From positions 992,001 to 1,056,000 of the forward strand of contig JAYJMM010000080.1 in the NCBI GenBank assembly GCA_037349105.1: a DNA stretch of 64,000 nucleotides, in the 5' to 3' direction. Below, one piece after another: positions 16,450 to 27,129 of the stretch (position 1 is its first letter; each line of letters starts with the position of its first letter). Made by a program: the position numbers and the translations under genes. Below the pieces are notes generated by a model. That model ran no database searches. It worked only from the letters and a program-made list of their open reading frames with translations, and had not been told where the DNA came from. Source of the stretch: Limnomonas spitsbergensis (Eukaryota; Chlorophyta; Chlorophyceae; Chlamydomonadales).

Positions 16450-16645
16450 CATGCTGAACGCTCGGCCATGTGGGGCTGGTAGGGAATGCCTAGGCACAAT
16501 TTCAGCTACCATGCACAGCCTGAGCCACGGTGTAGCCATGCCATCCTTGTATGTGAGGGGCTGGAACTTGGATCCCGGCGTTATAGGTGGGGGTGTGTGG
16601 CAGGCTTGGTCCCTCATCCTCCGGGTATGGTTGCCACCAGCGTTA
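16450..16645 (+). mobile_element. SINE-like repeat, copy 1
   Basis: GTGGGGCTGGTAGGGAATG..ACCATGCACAGCCTG..GCCATGCCATCCT..GGAAC..CCCGGCG. Shares its full layout with copies at 16712, 23717 and 38285. Confidence 0.75.
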
Positions 16646-16711
16646 CGACAGGACCCCCCCCCCCCTCAGGGTCCATATGTTTAGAACGGTGCTTATCCAC
16701 TGGGACCTGCG

Positions 16712-16905
16712 GAACGCTCGGCCACGTGGGGCTGGTAGGGAATGACTAGGCTCAATTCCAGCTACCATGCACAGCCTGGGCCATGGTGCAGCCATGCCAT
16801 CCTCCTATGTTAGGGGGCAGGAACATGGAACCCGGCGCTCTAGTCGGGGGGAGAGAGAAGATCGTGTGGCGAGTTCGATCCCTCAACCTCTGGGTATGGA
16901 TGCCA
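16712..16905 (+). mobile_element. SINE-like repeat, copy 2
   Basis: Same family, with GGCGAGTTCGATCCCTCAAC near 16869-16888, close to a pol III B box (GGTTCGAnnCC). Confidence 0.75.
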
Positions 16906-17549
16906 CAGCGTTATTCCCCAAGGTCCACAAGTGTTACGTGGTGAACTCACCAAGCAACCTCCGTATCCAGTATCCATGTATCAGACCATATAGAGCCTCC
17001 GTCTCATTTATATTACAAATACACTGGTACGTTACGGGATATGTCACCTAACCTCTCTCCGATAAAAACAAATGTTGAAAAAACAAGTGGCGGCATAATT
17101 GCATGCAAGCCCAGCCCCTAGGCACCAGTAGCAAGAATCAATCACGCTCGAAACTCACCGAGAAGTAAAAAATATAGTACATTGCTTTAAGTTCAATGCT
17201 ACTGGTGCACATGAGCCCATTGCTTTAATCTTAACGAAACCCAAAGCATTCATCCACTCTTGGGCAAGGCTCGCACCCTCAATACCCCGACAACCTGGGT
17301 AAACGTCAAACCCTGAACTAGGTCCACCCCCATCTTCCATCTCCTCGCTCATTTGGCTGCTCAAGGGGTGAACTGCAAACAAGAGGCAGGTGGGAGAGTT
17401 AATATCACGTCACACCGCCTCTAGAGCCTCAACATTTATAATCCAGACCCTCAGCAAGAATGATGAGGCGCTAGGAAATGGGAAGTTAGGAAATATGGGG
17501 AAGGGAACAAGGCACTTCAGGAAAGGCAATAACCGTAAAACAGCTAAGA

Positions 17550-18200
17550 CTCCGCGCACCCCAGAAAAAAAAAAAAAATTCCGGCCGCGCACCCCAAAAA
17601 GAATTTAAAAAACGGTCGCGCAGCGACGAAATTTTAATTTAAATTAACGCCGCGCAGCACAGAATTTAATTTAACATCGCGCATCACTGAAATAATTTAA
17701 ATGTCCGTCCGTGCAGAGCACTTTCAGCCAGTACAGTCAACGTCAGTTAAAGCTTCGTTTGCTAGCATACCGTAGTCGTCATTCTCCTCCTCCGCCGGTT
17801 CCTGGCCTCAAGAAACGTGTGGCTATTGGGGCCCTGGGGGCTCAGTGGCACTACGCAAATTGGCAGTCGATCCTGAGGTCAGCGATTCGAATCCTGTCAA
17901 TGCTCATTTACCGCAGTGCAGTAATGCTACCTATGAGTACCGGTAGTGCTCATCTGAGTCATCAGTACTGTTACCATGCAGGGCTATTTGGGCACACTTG
18001 ACAAGGATGACTGAATGGATGTCGAATCAAACAGTCGCGCGATAGCGCGCAATTTTTTTTAACAAGTGCTGTATTTAATTCATACCGCGCACCCCAAAAA
18101 TAATTTTTGGGGACCCGACTGACGCTCCGCGCAGCTGCAATTTTGGAATTAATATTAGCGCACACCTATGTCCGCGCACCCCAATAATTATTTAATTACG
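17550..18200. repeat. Array of CGCGCA blocks alternating with A/T blocks, period ~30-35 bp
   Basis: Blocks such as CCGCGCACCCCAAAAA, CGCGCAGCGACGAAATTTT, CGCGCAGCACAGAATTTAA, CGCGCATCACTGAAATAATT recur at about 17552, 17583, 17613, 17648, 17676, then again at 18036, 18085, 18126 and 18172. Just 3' of the LHC gene. The gap 17720-18030 lacks the motif. Confidence 0.8.
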
Positions 18201-18301
18201 AGCGGAGTCTAACCTGTTCTACAATAATAGGGCAATTAGGACCTACGGGACAAAAGGCAACAAGGCACTCAGGAGTGCCCCACAGGTGTACGAAGCAGAT
18301 C

Positions 18302-19990
18302 TCAATCCAGAAATATACTGAAGCGCCGCACCTTGCCAGCGTAGGAGAAGGCATTGTTGACGAAGGGGTCAGCCAGGTGGTCGGTGAGGTTCTCGATGGG
18401 GCCCTTTCCAGTCACGATGGCCTGCACGAAGAACCCGAGGCAGGAGAACATGGCCAGGCGTCCGTTCTTCAGCTCCTTCACCTTGAGCTCAGCCAGGGTG
18501 TCGGGGTCGTCAGCCAGGCCCAGTGGGTCAAAGTACTTGCCACCGGGGTAGAGGGAGTCGAGGTCGTCTCCGAATCCGTTGGTACCGACACCTCCGTTGG
18601 CGCGGAAGGCCTCAGCCTGTCCCATCAGGATGACTTGCACAGCCACGGTGGCCACGATGGACTGGGCGTGCACGATGCCACCCTGGCCCAGGTAGTTGAG
18701 GCCACCGTCGGAGAAGATCTGGGCACCAGCCTTGAACCAAACAGGTTGGGCGTCGGGAGACTGGTCTAGCTCAGGGACGAGCATGCCCAGGGCACCGAGC
18801 AGGGCCCAGCGGGAGTGGATGACCTCCACCTCGCGGTACCTCTTGAAGGTTTCAGGGTCCGCAGACAGGCCGGCGGTGTCCCAGCCATAGTCACCGGGGA
18901 ACTCTCCGGTCAGGTAGGATGGGGTGTCGTTCTCAGAGAACGGGCCTACAAATAGGAGGAAAAAGGGGACACTGGTTCAATTGTGTCGGTTTTAGCGCAG
19001 TCTACAATGAAGCTGCATAATGGCCTACAGCCATAGGGGATCGAGCAGCAAGCACTGGCCACTGGCTGGTCTAGTTCGGCCCCAATTTGACCAAAATCTG
19101 TGGTGGTCGCCCTGCAGCCCACAAAGGTGATCTGGCTCGCACCAAGACGAATAGTGGATTCTGAGTGCTGCATGCAAGGTTCCATGTTGGGTGTGCGCCA
19201 AGTCAGGTACCTAAGTCAGGACTCATTCCCAGCAGCCAAACTGATGATCCAAATCGCAAATGCTCAGGAGGATAGGTCGGAGAAGGGGCCTTCCAAATGC
19301 ATGAAGGCTAGGGATCTCAAGACTCTAGATCTGGAATCCAGGATGTGTATTTGTCCAGTGCCTCGCCTGTAAATACTTGCTTTCTCTCTGGATCTGGTAT
19401 GGCTGTAATTGTATGAGCAGGGTACGCAGATGCAATATGGCGTACCACTCACCCAGCCACTTGGCGCGATCGGGGCCGTAGAACTCGATGGCTCCATGGG
19501 CGACCACAGATGCCTGCGGAATCAAAAGGCAGACAGGATTATGATATAGTGAAAGAGGCCTGCGCGTGGCAAGCGCACTGTCAGGAAAGTAATTGATGTA
19601 GAGCGGCGTTGATAGGGGCACTCGGAAGGGGTCTGCAACAGTAAGTAGGGCTTTCCGCAAAAAACACTAGCCTTTCTTTCCTTGAGCGGATCAAATTCAT
19701 TAACATCGAGGGTAGGATTTGCATTGCTAAGGGGCGACATAGCGATCGCCCAAATCGATTTCGCATGGACGTACACCTAGTGACAGACTAGACAACACGT
19801 CTGCGTCTACAGGCTTGAAGATTAAGCATGGGACAAGGTATCGTCCGACCAGTCATGTAACACATACCACCGCTAAGTTTTGAAGGACTGTCAATGTAAT
19901 CAATCGCGAGTAGGGTCGGACATAACTCACCCTCTGAACCTTGGGGGCAGCAGTGAAAGCACGGACGGTTGACTTAGCGAGCATGGACAT
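18302..19990 (-). CDS. LHCB: Chlorophyll a/b-binding light-harvesting protein, LHCII type, 3 exons
   Basis: Antenna protein of the thylakoid membrane. Exons in transcript order: 19990-19931, 19513-19453, 18945-18302; 765 nt, 254 aa, both introns begin GTGAGT or GTAGGC-like context and end CAG/TAG with frame kept (actual donors GTGAGT at both 5' sites). The N-terminus [12 protein letters not shown] resembles a short transit peptide. The LHCII trimer motif usually WYGPDR is FYGPDR at 31-36. Helix B carries EVIHSR (81-86) and helix A ELKNGR (198-203), the chlorophyll-ligand Glu/Arg pairs of the family. The ending is odd: after NNAFSYAGK the frame continues VRRFSIFLD and stops, unlike the usual short Phe/Pro tail, and the DNA at that point reads AAG|GTGCGG, a possible splice donor, so a small last exon could have been missed. 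Copy-number family; exact Lhcb/Lhcbm class not decided. Confidence 0.94.
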
Positions 19991-21163
19991 TCTGAGTGAT
20001 TGAATTCAAAGGTTGGATGGACGTTATGGCAGAGATCTGACTTTTAGAGGGCACCTTTGCGTTCACACTACGAGGTTCATACACAATCTGGTGGTGTGGC
20101 CGTCGATTCGTAGTCTCGGCTGCAGTTCGTCTTCCCTCTAGTCACAGATCGGCACCTACGCGTTAGGCACGGGTCACATCCTGCGAATGTACAGGCAATC
20201 CAAGGAAGCCGGAGGCAATCTCGCAGGGACGACGCCATTTCAAAAAATTACAGCCAGCTGCCCAATGGTCTGCCCCAGAGGGTCTGCCCTGGTCTTCTAG
20301 AGCCTCAGGGTCTCTAGATACTTGGGTTTACATGTAGCGCCGGTCTAGTCCAGAGTCTCTGGTCTAGTCTCACGAAAATTAAGACATATGAGACTCTGGC
20401 CAGCGATAAATATCGGTGGCATAAAATGCTAGAAGTCTGACCAGAAATGCCTGGCCACAGAAGAAGTTAAGCACACTGGTACAGCTTAAGGTTCTGGGCT
20501 GCAGGACAATCCTGTGCTTTAAAGTGAAAGGAGCCTAATTTGCCCCTGGTTTTCGTAATAATCCATGCCGTTCCCCCGCTATTAGTGTGGTTGTCTTCTG
20601 TGTGCCGCCCAGATGCTATCGTTTGGCCGTAGATAGTGTGTTGGTAATTTTATGGTGTAACCAACACATTGGTAATACCATACATCTCAAAACATTGTAC
20701 GGTACACCATTTCATGGCGGTCATATTTGGAATTAATAGTTCGTTAACCAGAAGTAGTGATTCTCTTGCAATGAGCTCGCCGCAAGGGCCGTAGGCATCG
20801 ACTTTTGTTCGATTTCTGATTGTTTTTTTATGTTTCCCTTAACTGCGCGACTGAAGCTCGGCTTAACCAATTCAATCGTTTGGCTACCACTCTGGTTGCG
20901 ACTCGTAACAAATAAATACTAAAAACTGCCAGTGGAAGTAGCCACTCATTTTTCATTTTTTTATTTTCTCAGAATGCTCACTAATCCACCTTAAGGGACC
21001 ACCAAGAGGCCACCATTGGGCCCATGGGGATTGGGGACCAATGCTTGACCGGCCCAGGAATGGTTGCCCATGCAGCTGGGCTTTCTGTATCCCGGCCGCA
21101 GACCAGGCCATAGCTGAAGAGCAGTTTAATATGTATAGGTTGAAAATAACATTGCTGACAGGT
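19991..21163. other. Upstream region of the LHC gene
   Basis: No gene. Several GTCTCTAGA/GGTCTAGTC-type short repeats at 20280-20375. Promoter elements not identifiable by eye. Confidence 0.5.
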
Positions 21164-23450
21164 CAAGGACGTTACACCTCTGGGCCCTGCTGTAGAATTC
21201 AGGACGTGTGCAAAAATGCTCTGGCCATGTGGGCGTCGAACTGAAGAGCTCGAAAAACGAACAGCTTTGGGTTGAGGGGACGTGTGTGGTGAGGATGGCA
21301 GGCAGAAAGGGAAAAGGGGGAAAGGGGGAAAAGGGGAAGGGGTATTATAATTCAGGGACATACAAAAGGCTGGAAAATAAGGTCAGTCAAAATAATCCAC
21401 AGCCTTGGGTAAATCTATATCTCAACGATATCTACCACATATTCCACGCATGCTGGGGCCATCCACCCATGCCTGCCCCGGTGCAACTCGTGGAAGCCTG
21501 TGGCACCATCCGGGGGCCCGCCCATCCCCAGTCCCTGAGTTCTTCCGAGATGCTAGGGCATTGGAAGCAAGCATGTAGCGCGTCCTCAACATGCTCGCCG
21601 TCTCCCCTGGCCCAGCGTCGCTTGCGGCAACGTGCTTCACGCCGCTGACCGCTGCGCCGTCCTCTAGTGTCGGCTGTGCTAACTGCACAGAACCGCAGCC
21701 TTAAGTTTGAGCACATGCAGGCACACTCCCTCTAGCTGGTGGGGATCCTAGATAACACCAGCACCGTGCCCGCTGTTGGTTGAAACCATGCGCGATAGGT
21801 TGCCGCAGACCTGCGGGCCATGGCGGGCTCCCTGGGTTCCCCCCCCTGCCGGCGGCGGTCAACTGCGCTTGCTGGTAGGCTACGTCCAGTTGTATCAGCA
21901 CCTCTGAAATGATTTAATGGCTGTAGGCCAGACGTGGCCTCGCGCAGTTAAGGGAAGTTGCATGCCAGCCTCCTTCACTGCCGCTGTGAGGAGGCTGTGC
22001 TGCTGAGCTGCCAGTGCCACCGCTGTGGTGTAGAAGCGGAGCACGTACTGCGACCTAGTTCGCTGCAGCATCTGGATCTGCTGCTTCCTTATGAGTGATG
22101 ACCCCCCAGCAGGCGGCAGACACGGGTAGCAATCAGGGGCAAGTGCTGAAGCAATCTGGATTGCATCCTGCCATGAAGACAGTGCCCGGCCGGAGGTGAC
22201 CGGTGGCCCACACCCAAAAAATAGCTAGCCATAGGCGATGCATGGACAGCTGCCAACTAGATGCGTGCATGCAGAAACCAGATGGTGCCGTAGACGTACC
22301 TTGGCGGCCATGCGGTTCACATGGGGTAGCGCCACAGCCAGAGGTGCCTCCCTACCCTGCATGGCATTCCTCATGCCGACGCTCTCGGGCTAAATGATAC
22401 CCAGGAACTTGTATTCCTGGACACCCTATCTGGGCCGTTCACGCAAGCATGGGCTGGCTGTCGGCGCTGCTCTGCTTAGTGGCTGCCGAACTCCAACATC
22501 TCTGATGTCTTGCTGGAGTAAACCTGTTAAGCTGTTTAATTATCACATTTTATCCACCGCATGTTTATCCAGGGCATCCAGCATGCACTGTAGCCCTGTA
22601 GCGGGTTGGGGGCTACCAGGGAAAGATCGTCCACAGAAAACAGGCAGTGCAGCTGTCGCACCGCCCCTAGCACCGATAAATGCACCATGCCCTCTGCCGG
22701 GCACTTGCCTGTGAGCATGGTCAACAGGTCACTGATGTATAAGCTGAAGTGCTGAGGACTACGCGGGCAGCCCTGCTTGATGCCCACCCATGTTGCAAGG
22801 CACAGGCCCATTGCTTGTGTGCCTGCCTATGAGTGTGTAGGCTGCACCCTTTTACAGCACTTGCAAAGCGTGTAACAGGCCTGAAGGCATGTTAAGGTGC
22901 TCACACAAACGCTGCCACAGCGCTTTCTGTGGCACGTCATTGTCGTAGGCCTCAGTGAAGTCCAGAAAGGCCACATGCAGCTTGCCGCTGCCTCCATCTT
23001 CCTTCACCTGCCCGTTGTGCATATAATGCGTACCTCAAGAAGTCTGCGGCCTGGAGCATGCTAGCTGCGGCACCTCTGAAATGCGGATTGTTCAGGAGGG
23101 ATGTGCCCATGCAAGCGTGACCAATCATCAGTGATGGCTGTGAGCATGGTGGTATAATGCTGTTAAAGCATGCCAGTGATGGCAATGGGCTGTTAATTAC
23201 CAGTGCCAAGGGGAGCGCCCTCCTTGTACCCAGGATGAATCCTGACTGGCTGCCAGGCACTCGGCATGCCATCCCGCACAGCAGCCACGGATGACATCCA
23301 GTCTTGTAGCAAGTCCCTCAGCACGTGTTGTTACTTCCCTCAGGAGCCTTCCTCTACCATGGCCTGCTTGATGAAGGGTGCTGCCACACCGCCGCACAGA
23401 CTGAGAGGTGCGGAGCCCCGATCTTGCCCCGATCAGATTAGATTGGCAGA
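21164..23450 (-). mobile_element. Longest LINE copy: RT palm, linker, zinc finger and tail (degenerate)
   Basis: Minus strand. Palm motif A FLDFTEAYDNDVPQKALW (about 22990-22920), GIKQGCP..FSLYISDLLTML (about 22780-22720), FSVDDLSLVAPN (YADD changed to SVDD, about 22640-22610), linker, zinc finger (about 21600-21540), 3' UTR, and tail at the left starting GGTCAAGGACGTTACACC (21163). Non-LTR RT of L1/Zepp-like kind by motif order; finer class undecided. Several frameshifts. Confidence 0.88.
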
Positions 23451-23716
23451 TCAAATCACTGATCTTGCCCAGATGAGATCAGATTGGCAGATCAGATCAC
23501 TGATCACTGATTTGAGAGCAGATTGGCAGGCGCATCGGATGCATTTGACAATGATCCGACGGCAAGTATGATGTCACTGGCGTGACGTACCATAAGGTGG
23601 CAGTCGTAGTGATTAGGATGACATGATCCAGATTTGGGCACGATAGGGGCGTGACTCACGTCCAGGTCTTTGTACAAATGAAGGTTTAGAACGATGCATA
23701 CCTGCTGGGCCCTGCT

Positions 23717-23900
23717 GAACGCTTGGCCGCGTGGGGCTGGTAGGGAAAGACTTAGCTCAATTCCAGCTACCATGCACAGGCTGGGCCATTGGTGCAGTCA
23801 TGCCATCCTCCTATACGTGGGGGCAGGAACATGGAAACTGGCAATCTAGACAGGGGGAGAGAGGATCGTTTGGCAGGTTCCATCCCTCAAACAGTGAAGG
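23717..23900 (+). mobile_element. SINE-like repeat, copy 3
   Basis: Preceded by CTGAACGCTTGGCCGC; B-box-like segment degraded to GGCAGGTTCCATCCCTCAAA. Confidence 0.75.
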
Positions 23901-24642
23901 TGTGCTGTTTACTTGTTGATGACGTTGCACCTCATGGTGAGATGTCACGGCATTGACCTCATGGATGCTACTTGTCAACGAAGTTGAACCCGTGGGCCCT
24001 GCTCCAACAAAGGCTCGGCCGCGTTTGCATATGTTATATGTAACTTTTGCTTATCCTTGCAACCTTTCAACCTAGCCCCTACTCAGCTAAAATGTTTATT
24101 ACTTTAATTTCCCTTTCTTTCATTACTTTCTTTCATCTCCCTCTCTCCCTTTTTTTTTCCGACCGGACACAAGACCTCTGGCAAATTCGCAAAAGGCCCA
24201 GCCACGTGGGTGTCCAGCTTTCCGATAAAAGTGAATGGAAAGGAAATTGAAACGGGGGCAGGAAAATAGGGAAATGAAAATAGAGGAAAATAAGTGAAGG
24301 GGTAGACAAAAAGCTGTCAGTGATATGAAGTCTGAGAGCCCCCAGCCCCTGAAACACCTAAACATGCTAAGCCTCGATGATGTCTACCACATGTTAAAAT
24401 AAGGTGTAACGTCATTAACGAGTTGAAAAAAAGCAAGGGCATCCCACCCATGCCTACCCCTGCATATGTCACAACAGTTCACACTGACATCCGGGGCGGA
24501 AAAAACTACCTGGTCATGGTCATGTTAACTCCTCGTCATGTTTGGGTTCATGCGTCGGTCACATCACATGCAAACCGCTAGGTCTCTTTCTGTGTCCCCA
24601 CTTGCCTGTAGTCTCCATTTCTCCCAACCAGACAGTGGGCGC

Positions 24643-24853
24643 CCCACGAGGCCAAGCTTGAACACCTCAGAGCCCTGCTCACCAGTCAATGACCTTTGTG
24701 CTCTTGTTCTTGTTCTTTGGTGGGTGAACTTGCTATCCTTTCTTTCCTCTTGTGCCTTCTCCCTTGACTTTCCTGGCTGACTTTTTTGTTTGCCGACGTG
24801 GCCGAGCTTCAGGGCCCAGAGGTGAAACATAACTAACCTGTCAATGACGTTAC
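24643..24853. mobile_element. Variant-subfamily LINE tail (plus) and older minus-strand tail
   Basis: Plus-strand 3' UTR of a second subfamily ending TTTGCCGACGTGGCCGAGC..CAGAGGTGAAACAT (to about 24830), followed by minus-strand tail GTCAATGACGTTAC at 24840-24853, which is the target of the next insertion. Confidence 0.75.
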
Positions 24854-24866
24854 ACCTCTGGGCCCT

Positions 24867-25082
24867 ACGCTTGCTTTTCTGGAATTGTCTCTTTTTAGAG
24901 GCTTTGTTGAGGGTTAGTCTCTAGTGGAACTCAGGTGTTGATCTTGGTCTTCGTTGCCTTCCCGGCCTCTCCTTTTGTTCCTTTCCCCCTCTCTTCCTTT
25001 CAGTTCCTTCTTTACTCCCTTTTGAACAGTTGGGCGCCCACGCGGCCCAGCTTTGAGCGGGCCCAGAGGTGTAACGTTATTG
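24867..25082 (+). mobile_element. LINE 3' UTR inserted into an inverted older tail, TSD 13 bp
   Basis: Ends GAGGTGTAACGTTATTG. Flanks ACCTCTGGGCCCT (24854-24866) and ACCTCTGGGTCCT (25083-25095). Both flanks are the two halves of a minus-strand LINE tail (24840-25130). Confidence 0.92.
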
Positions 25083-25614
25083 ACCTCTGGGTCCTGCTCA
25101 AAAAGGCTCAACCACATGGGCGCCTAACTAGTAGGGGCAGAAAAAGAGGAAAAGGGGCCTTGCTCACCAGTATTTATTTTAGTGGGTACCGGACCACATT
25201 TGTTGGGCCGCCCGTGGCCACCTCTGGTCCGATTCCCACCAAACCTGGACTGGACTCCGACCGGTGGCCCACGCAGCAGGGCTGGCTGCACCAGAGGCCT
25301 GTGGCCGTGGGCCACAGAGTGGCTGAACTGTAGCTGATAGTGGTACACCACTCACAAAAAAAGCTGACGCTCGCTATTTACGTCATTGACATACTGGTAC
25401 GGTTAGGTAAGTCTCAGATTTACCGGCACTTAATTTATTATTCTCGAACCTTGAGGCCTTGTATTTTTACTGGTAGACGGTAACTCACGAACTGTGGTAC
25501 GTTCACTACCACGGTTTGTGATCTGGTAGACTTGAACAGCAGAATATCACGTAAGCCTTTTTTGCAGCACTAGGGCAATCAGGGCCCACAGGTCAATGAC
25601 ATTACACCTGAGCC

Positions 25615-26306
25615 GCACTAGTCAGAAGGAGTGTGCTTGTGTGCGCATCAATTTGCGACTGCGGCTTGGCGCGATCAGCACTGCTGATACCAGAGGACGG
25701 CGCAACGGTCAGCGGCGACAGGCAAGCTGCTGCCAGCGGTGTTGGGCACGGGGGGATAGCGAGCAGGTAGAGGATGCGCTGCATGTGTGCTTCCAGTGCC
25801 CTAGTGTCAAGGAGCAGTTACGGGAGCGGGGGTGGGCAGGTCCTCCGGGCGCTGCCACTAACTTCCACCAGTTGTACCGGCTGAGCATGGGTGGGACGCA
25901 CTTGCTTTTGTGGACTGTGCTTATTATTGAGGGGAAGTCTCCAGGGTTTCTGAGGCCGGTGTCGTTGGCCTTTCCGGCCTTCTCTTTTGGTTCTTTTTGT
26001 TGTTGTTGTTGTTGTTTGCCCCCTTTTTAGTTTCTTCTCTTCTCCCTTCTGATCAGTGGGGCGCCCTCGCGGCCAAGCAGGGGTGGGATACGCTGGCTTT
26101 TCTGGACTTATATTTTGTTTAAAGGCTTGGTTGAGGGTTAGTCTCTTGTGGAACTCAGGTGTTGGACTTGGTCTTCGTTGCCTTCCCGGCCTCTCCTTTT
26201 GTTCCTTTCCCCCTCTCTTCCTTTTAGTTCCTTCTTTACTCCCTTCAGAACAGTTGGGCGCCCACGCGGCCAAGCTTTGAGCGGGCCCAGAGGTGTAACG
26301 TTATTG
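25615..26306 (+). mobile_element. LINE zinc-finger end + 3' UTR inserted into an inverted older tail
   Basis: Plus strand encodes RINLRLRLGAISTADTRGRR, then CCQRCWARGDSEQVEDALH and CFQCPSVKEQLRERGWAGP, intact for about 110 codons, then T/C-rich 3' UTR and tail. Flanks ACCTGAGCC (25606-25614) and ACCTGGGCC (26307-26315). The zinc finger is C-x2-C-x12-H-x4-C. One of the least decayed copies. Confidence 0.9.
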
Positions 26307-26458
26307 ACCTGGGCCCTGTAGCATCTGGTTTGAACGTTCTGGCTTCAATCTGCTCGAAATCCACGGTGGGCTCTTCCATTTACTGATGATGGCAGATAGG
26401 CTGGAAACTTGGTGCTCTGCAGCGCCAGGGTCAGGGAAATCGGCATTGATTACATGGT

Positions 26459-26710
26459 CAATAACGTTACACCTCTGGGCCCGCTCAATGGTCGGCCGCG
26501 TGGGCGCCCAACTGTTCAGAAGGGAGTAAAGAAGGAACTAAAAGGAAGAGAGGGGGAAAGGAAGAATAGGAGAGGCCAGGAAGGCAAAGAAGACCTAGTC
26601 CAACACCTGAGTTCCACTAGATACCAGCCCTCAACAACGCCCCTAAGAAAAGAAAAGTCCACAAAAGCAAGCATATCCCACCCCTGCTTGGCCGCGAGGG
26701 CGCCCCACTG
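26459..26710 (-). mobile_element. 5'-truncated LINE 3' UTR, 252 bp, degenerate TSD
   Basis: Flanks GATTACATGGT (26448-26458) and GACTATATGGT (26711-26721), 9 of 11 identical. Confidence 0.85.
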
Positions 26711-26739
26711 GACTATATGGTGATTTAGGTGAACGAACT

Positions 26740-26997
26740 TGGGCAACCACGCGGCCGAGCCTTTTAAGCAGGGCCCAGAGGTGTAACGTCATTGACCTGA
26801 GCCTCGACTGTGTGGTCGGGAGGGAAATAATTGGATTTAGGGTTTTAACCCTTAACCCTGAAGGCGAGAGGAAAGGCCCACAGGTATAGTGTCATTGGCG
26901 TGTAGCAAGTTCACGAAGCATTTGTAGTCCGCTGTTATTTTGGCGGGTCAATGACGTTACACGTCTGGGCCCTGCTCGAAAAGGCTCGGCCGCCTGA
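26740..26997. mobile_element. Two solo LINE tails
   Basis: Plus-strand tail 26740-26796 (CACGCGGCCGAGCC..GTGTAACGTCATTGAC) and minus-strand tail 26949-26997 (GTCAATGACGTTACACGTC..GGCTCGGCCGCC). Confidence 0.85.
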
Positions 26998-27129
26998 CAT
27001 ATTTGCAGGTACTGCACTCAGACTGTGCAGAGCAGCCCCTCAGTTTATATTTTCTGTACAACTGCAGCAGAAGCTTCCCGTTTCGCTTCCAATTCAAGTT
27101 GCCGACACGATTCACACACAGAATGGCCA

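Noticed and set aside
17838..17915. tRNA gene suggested by GGCTCAGTGGCA and GATTCGAATCC
   Set aside because: T-stem and acceptor stem do not pair; at most a decayed tRNA-derived piece.
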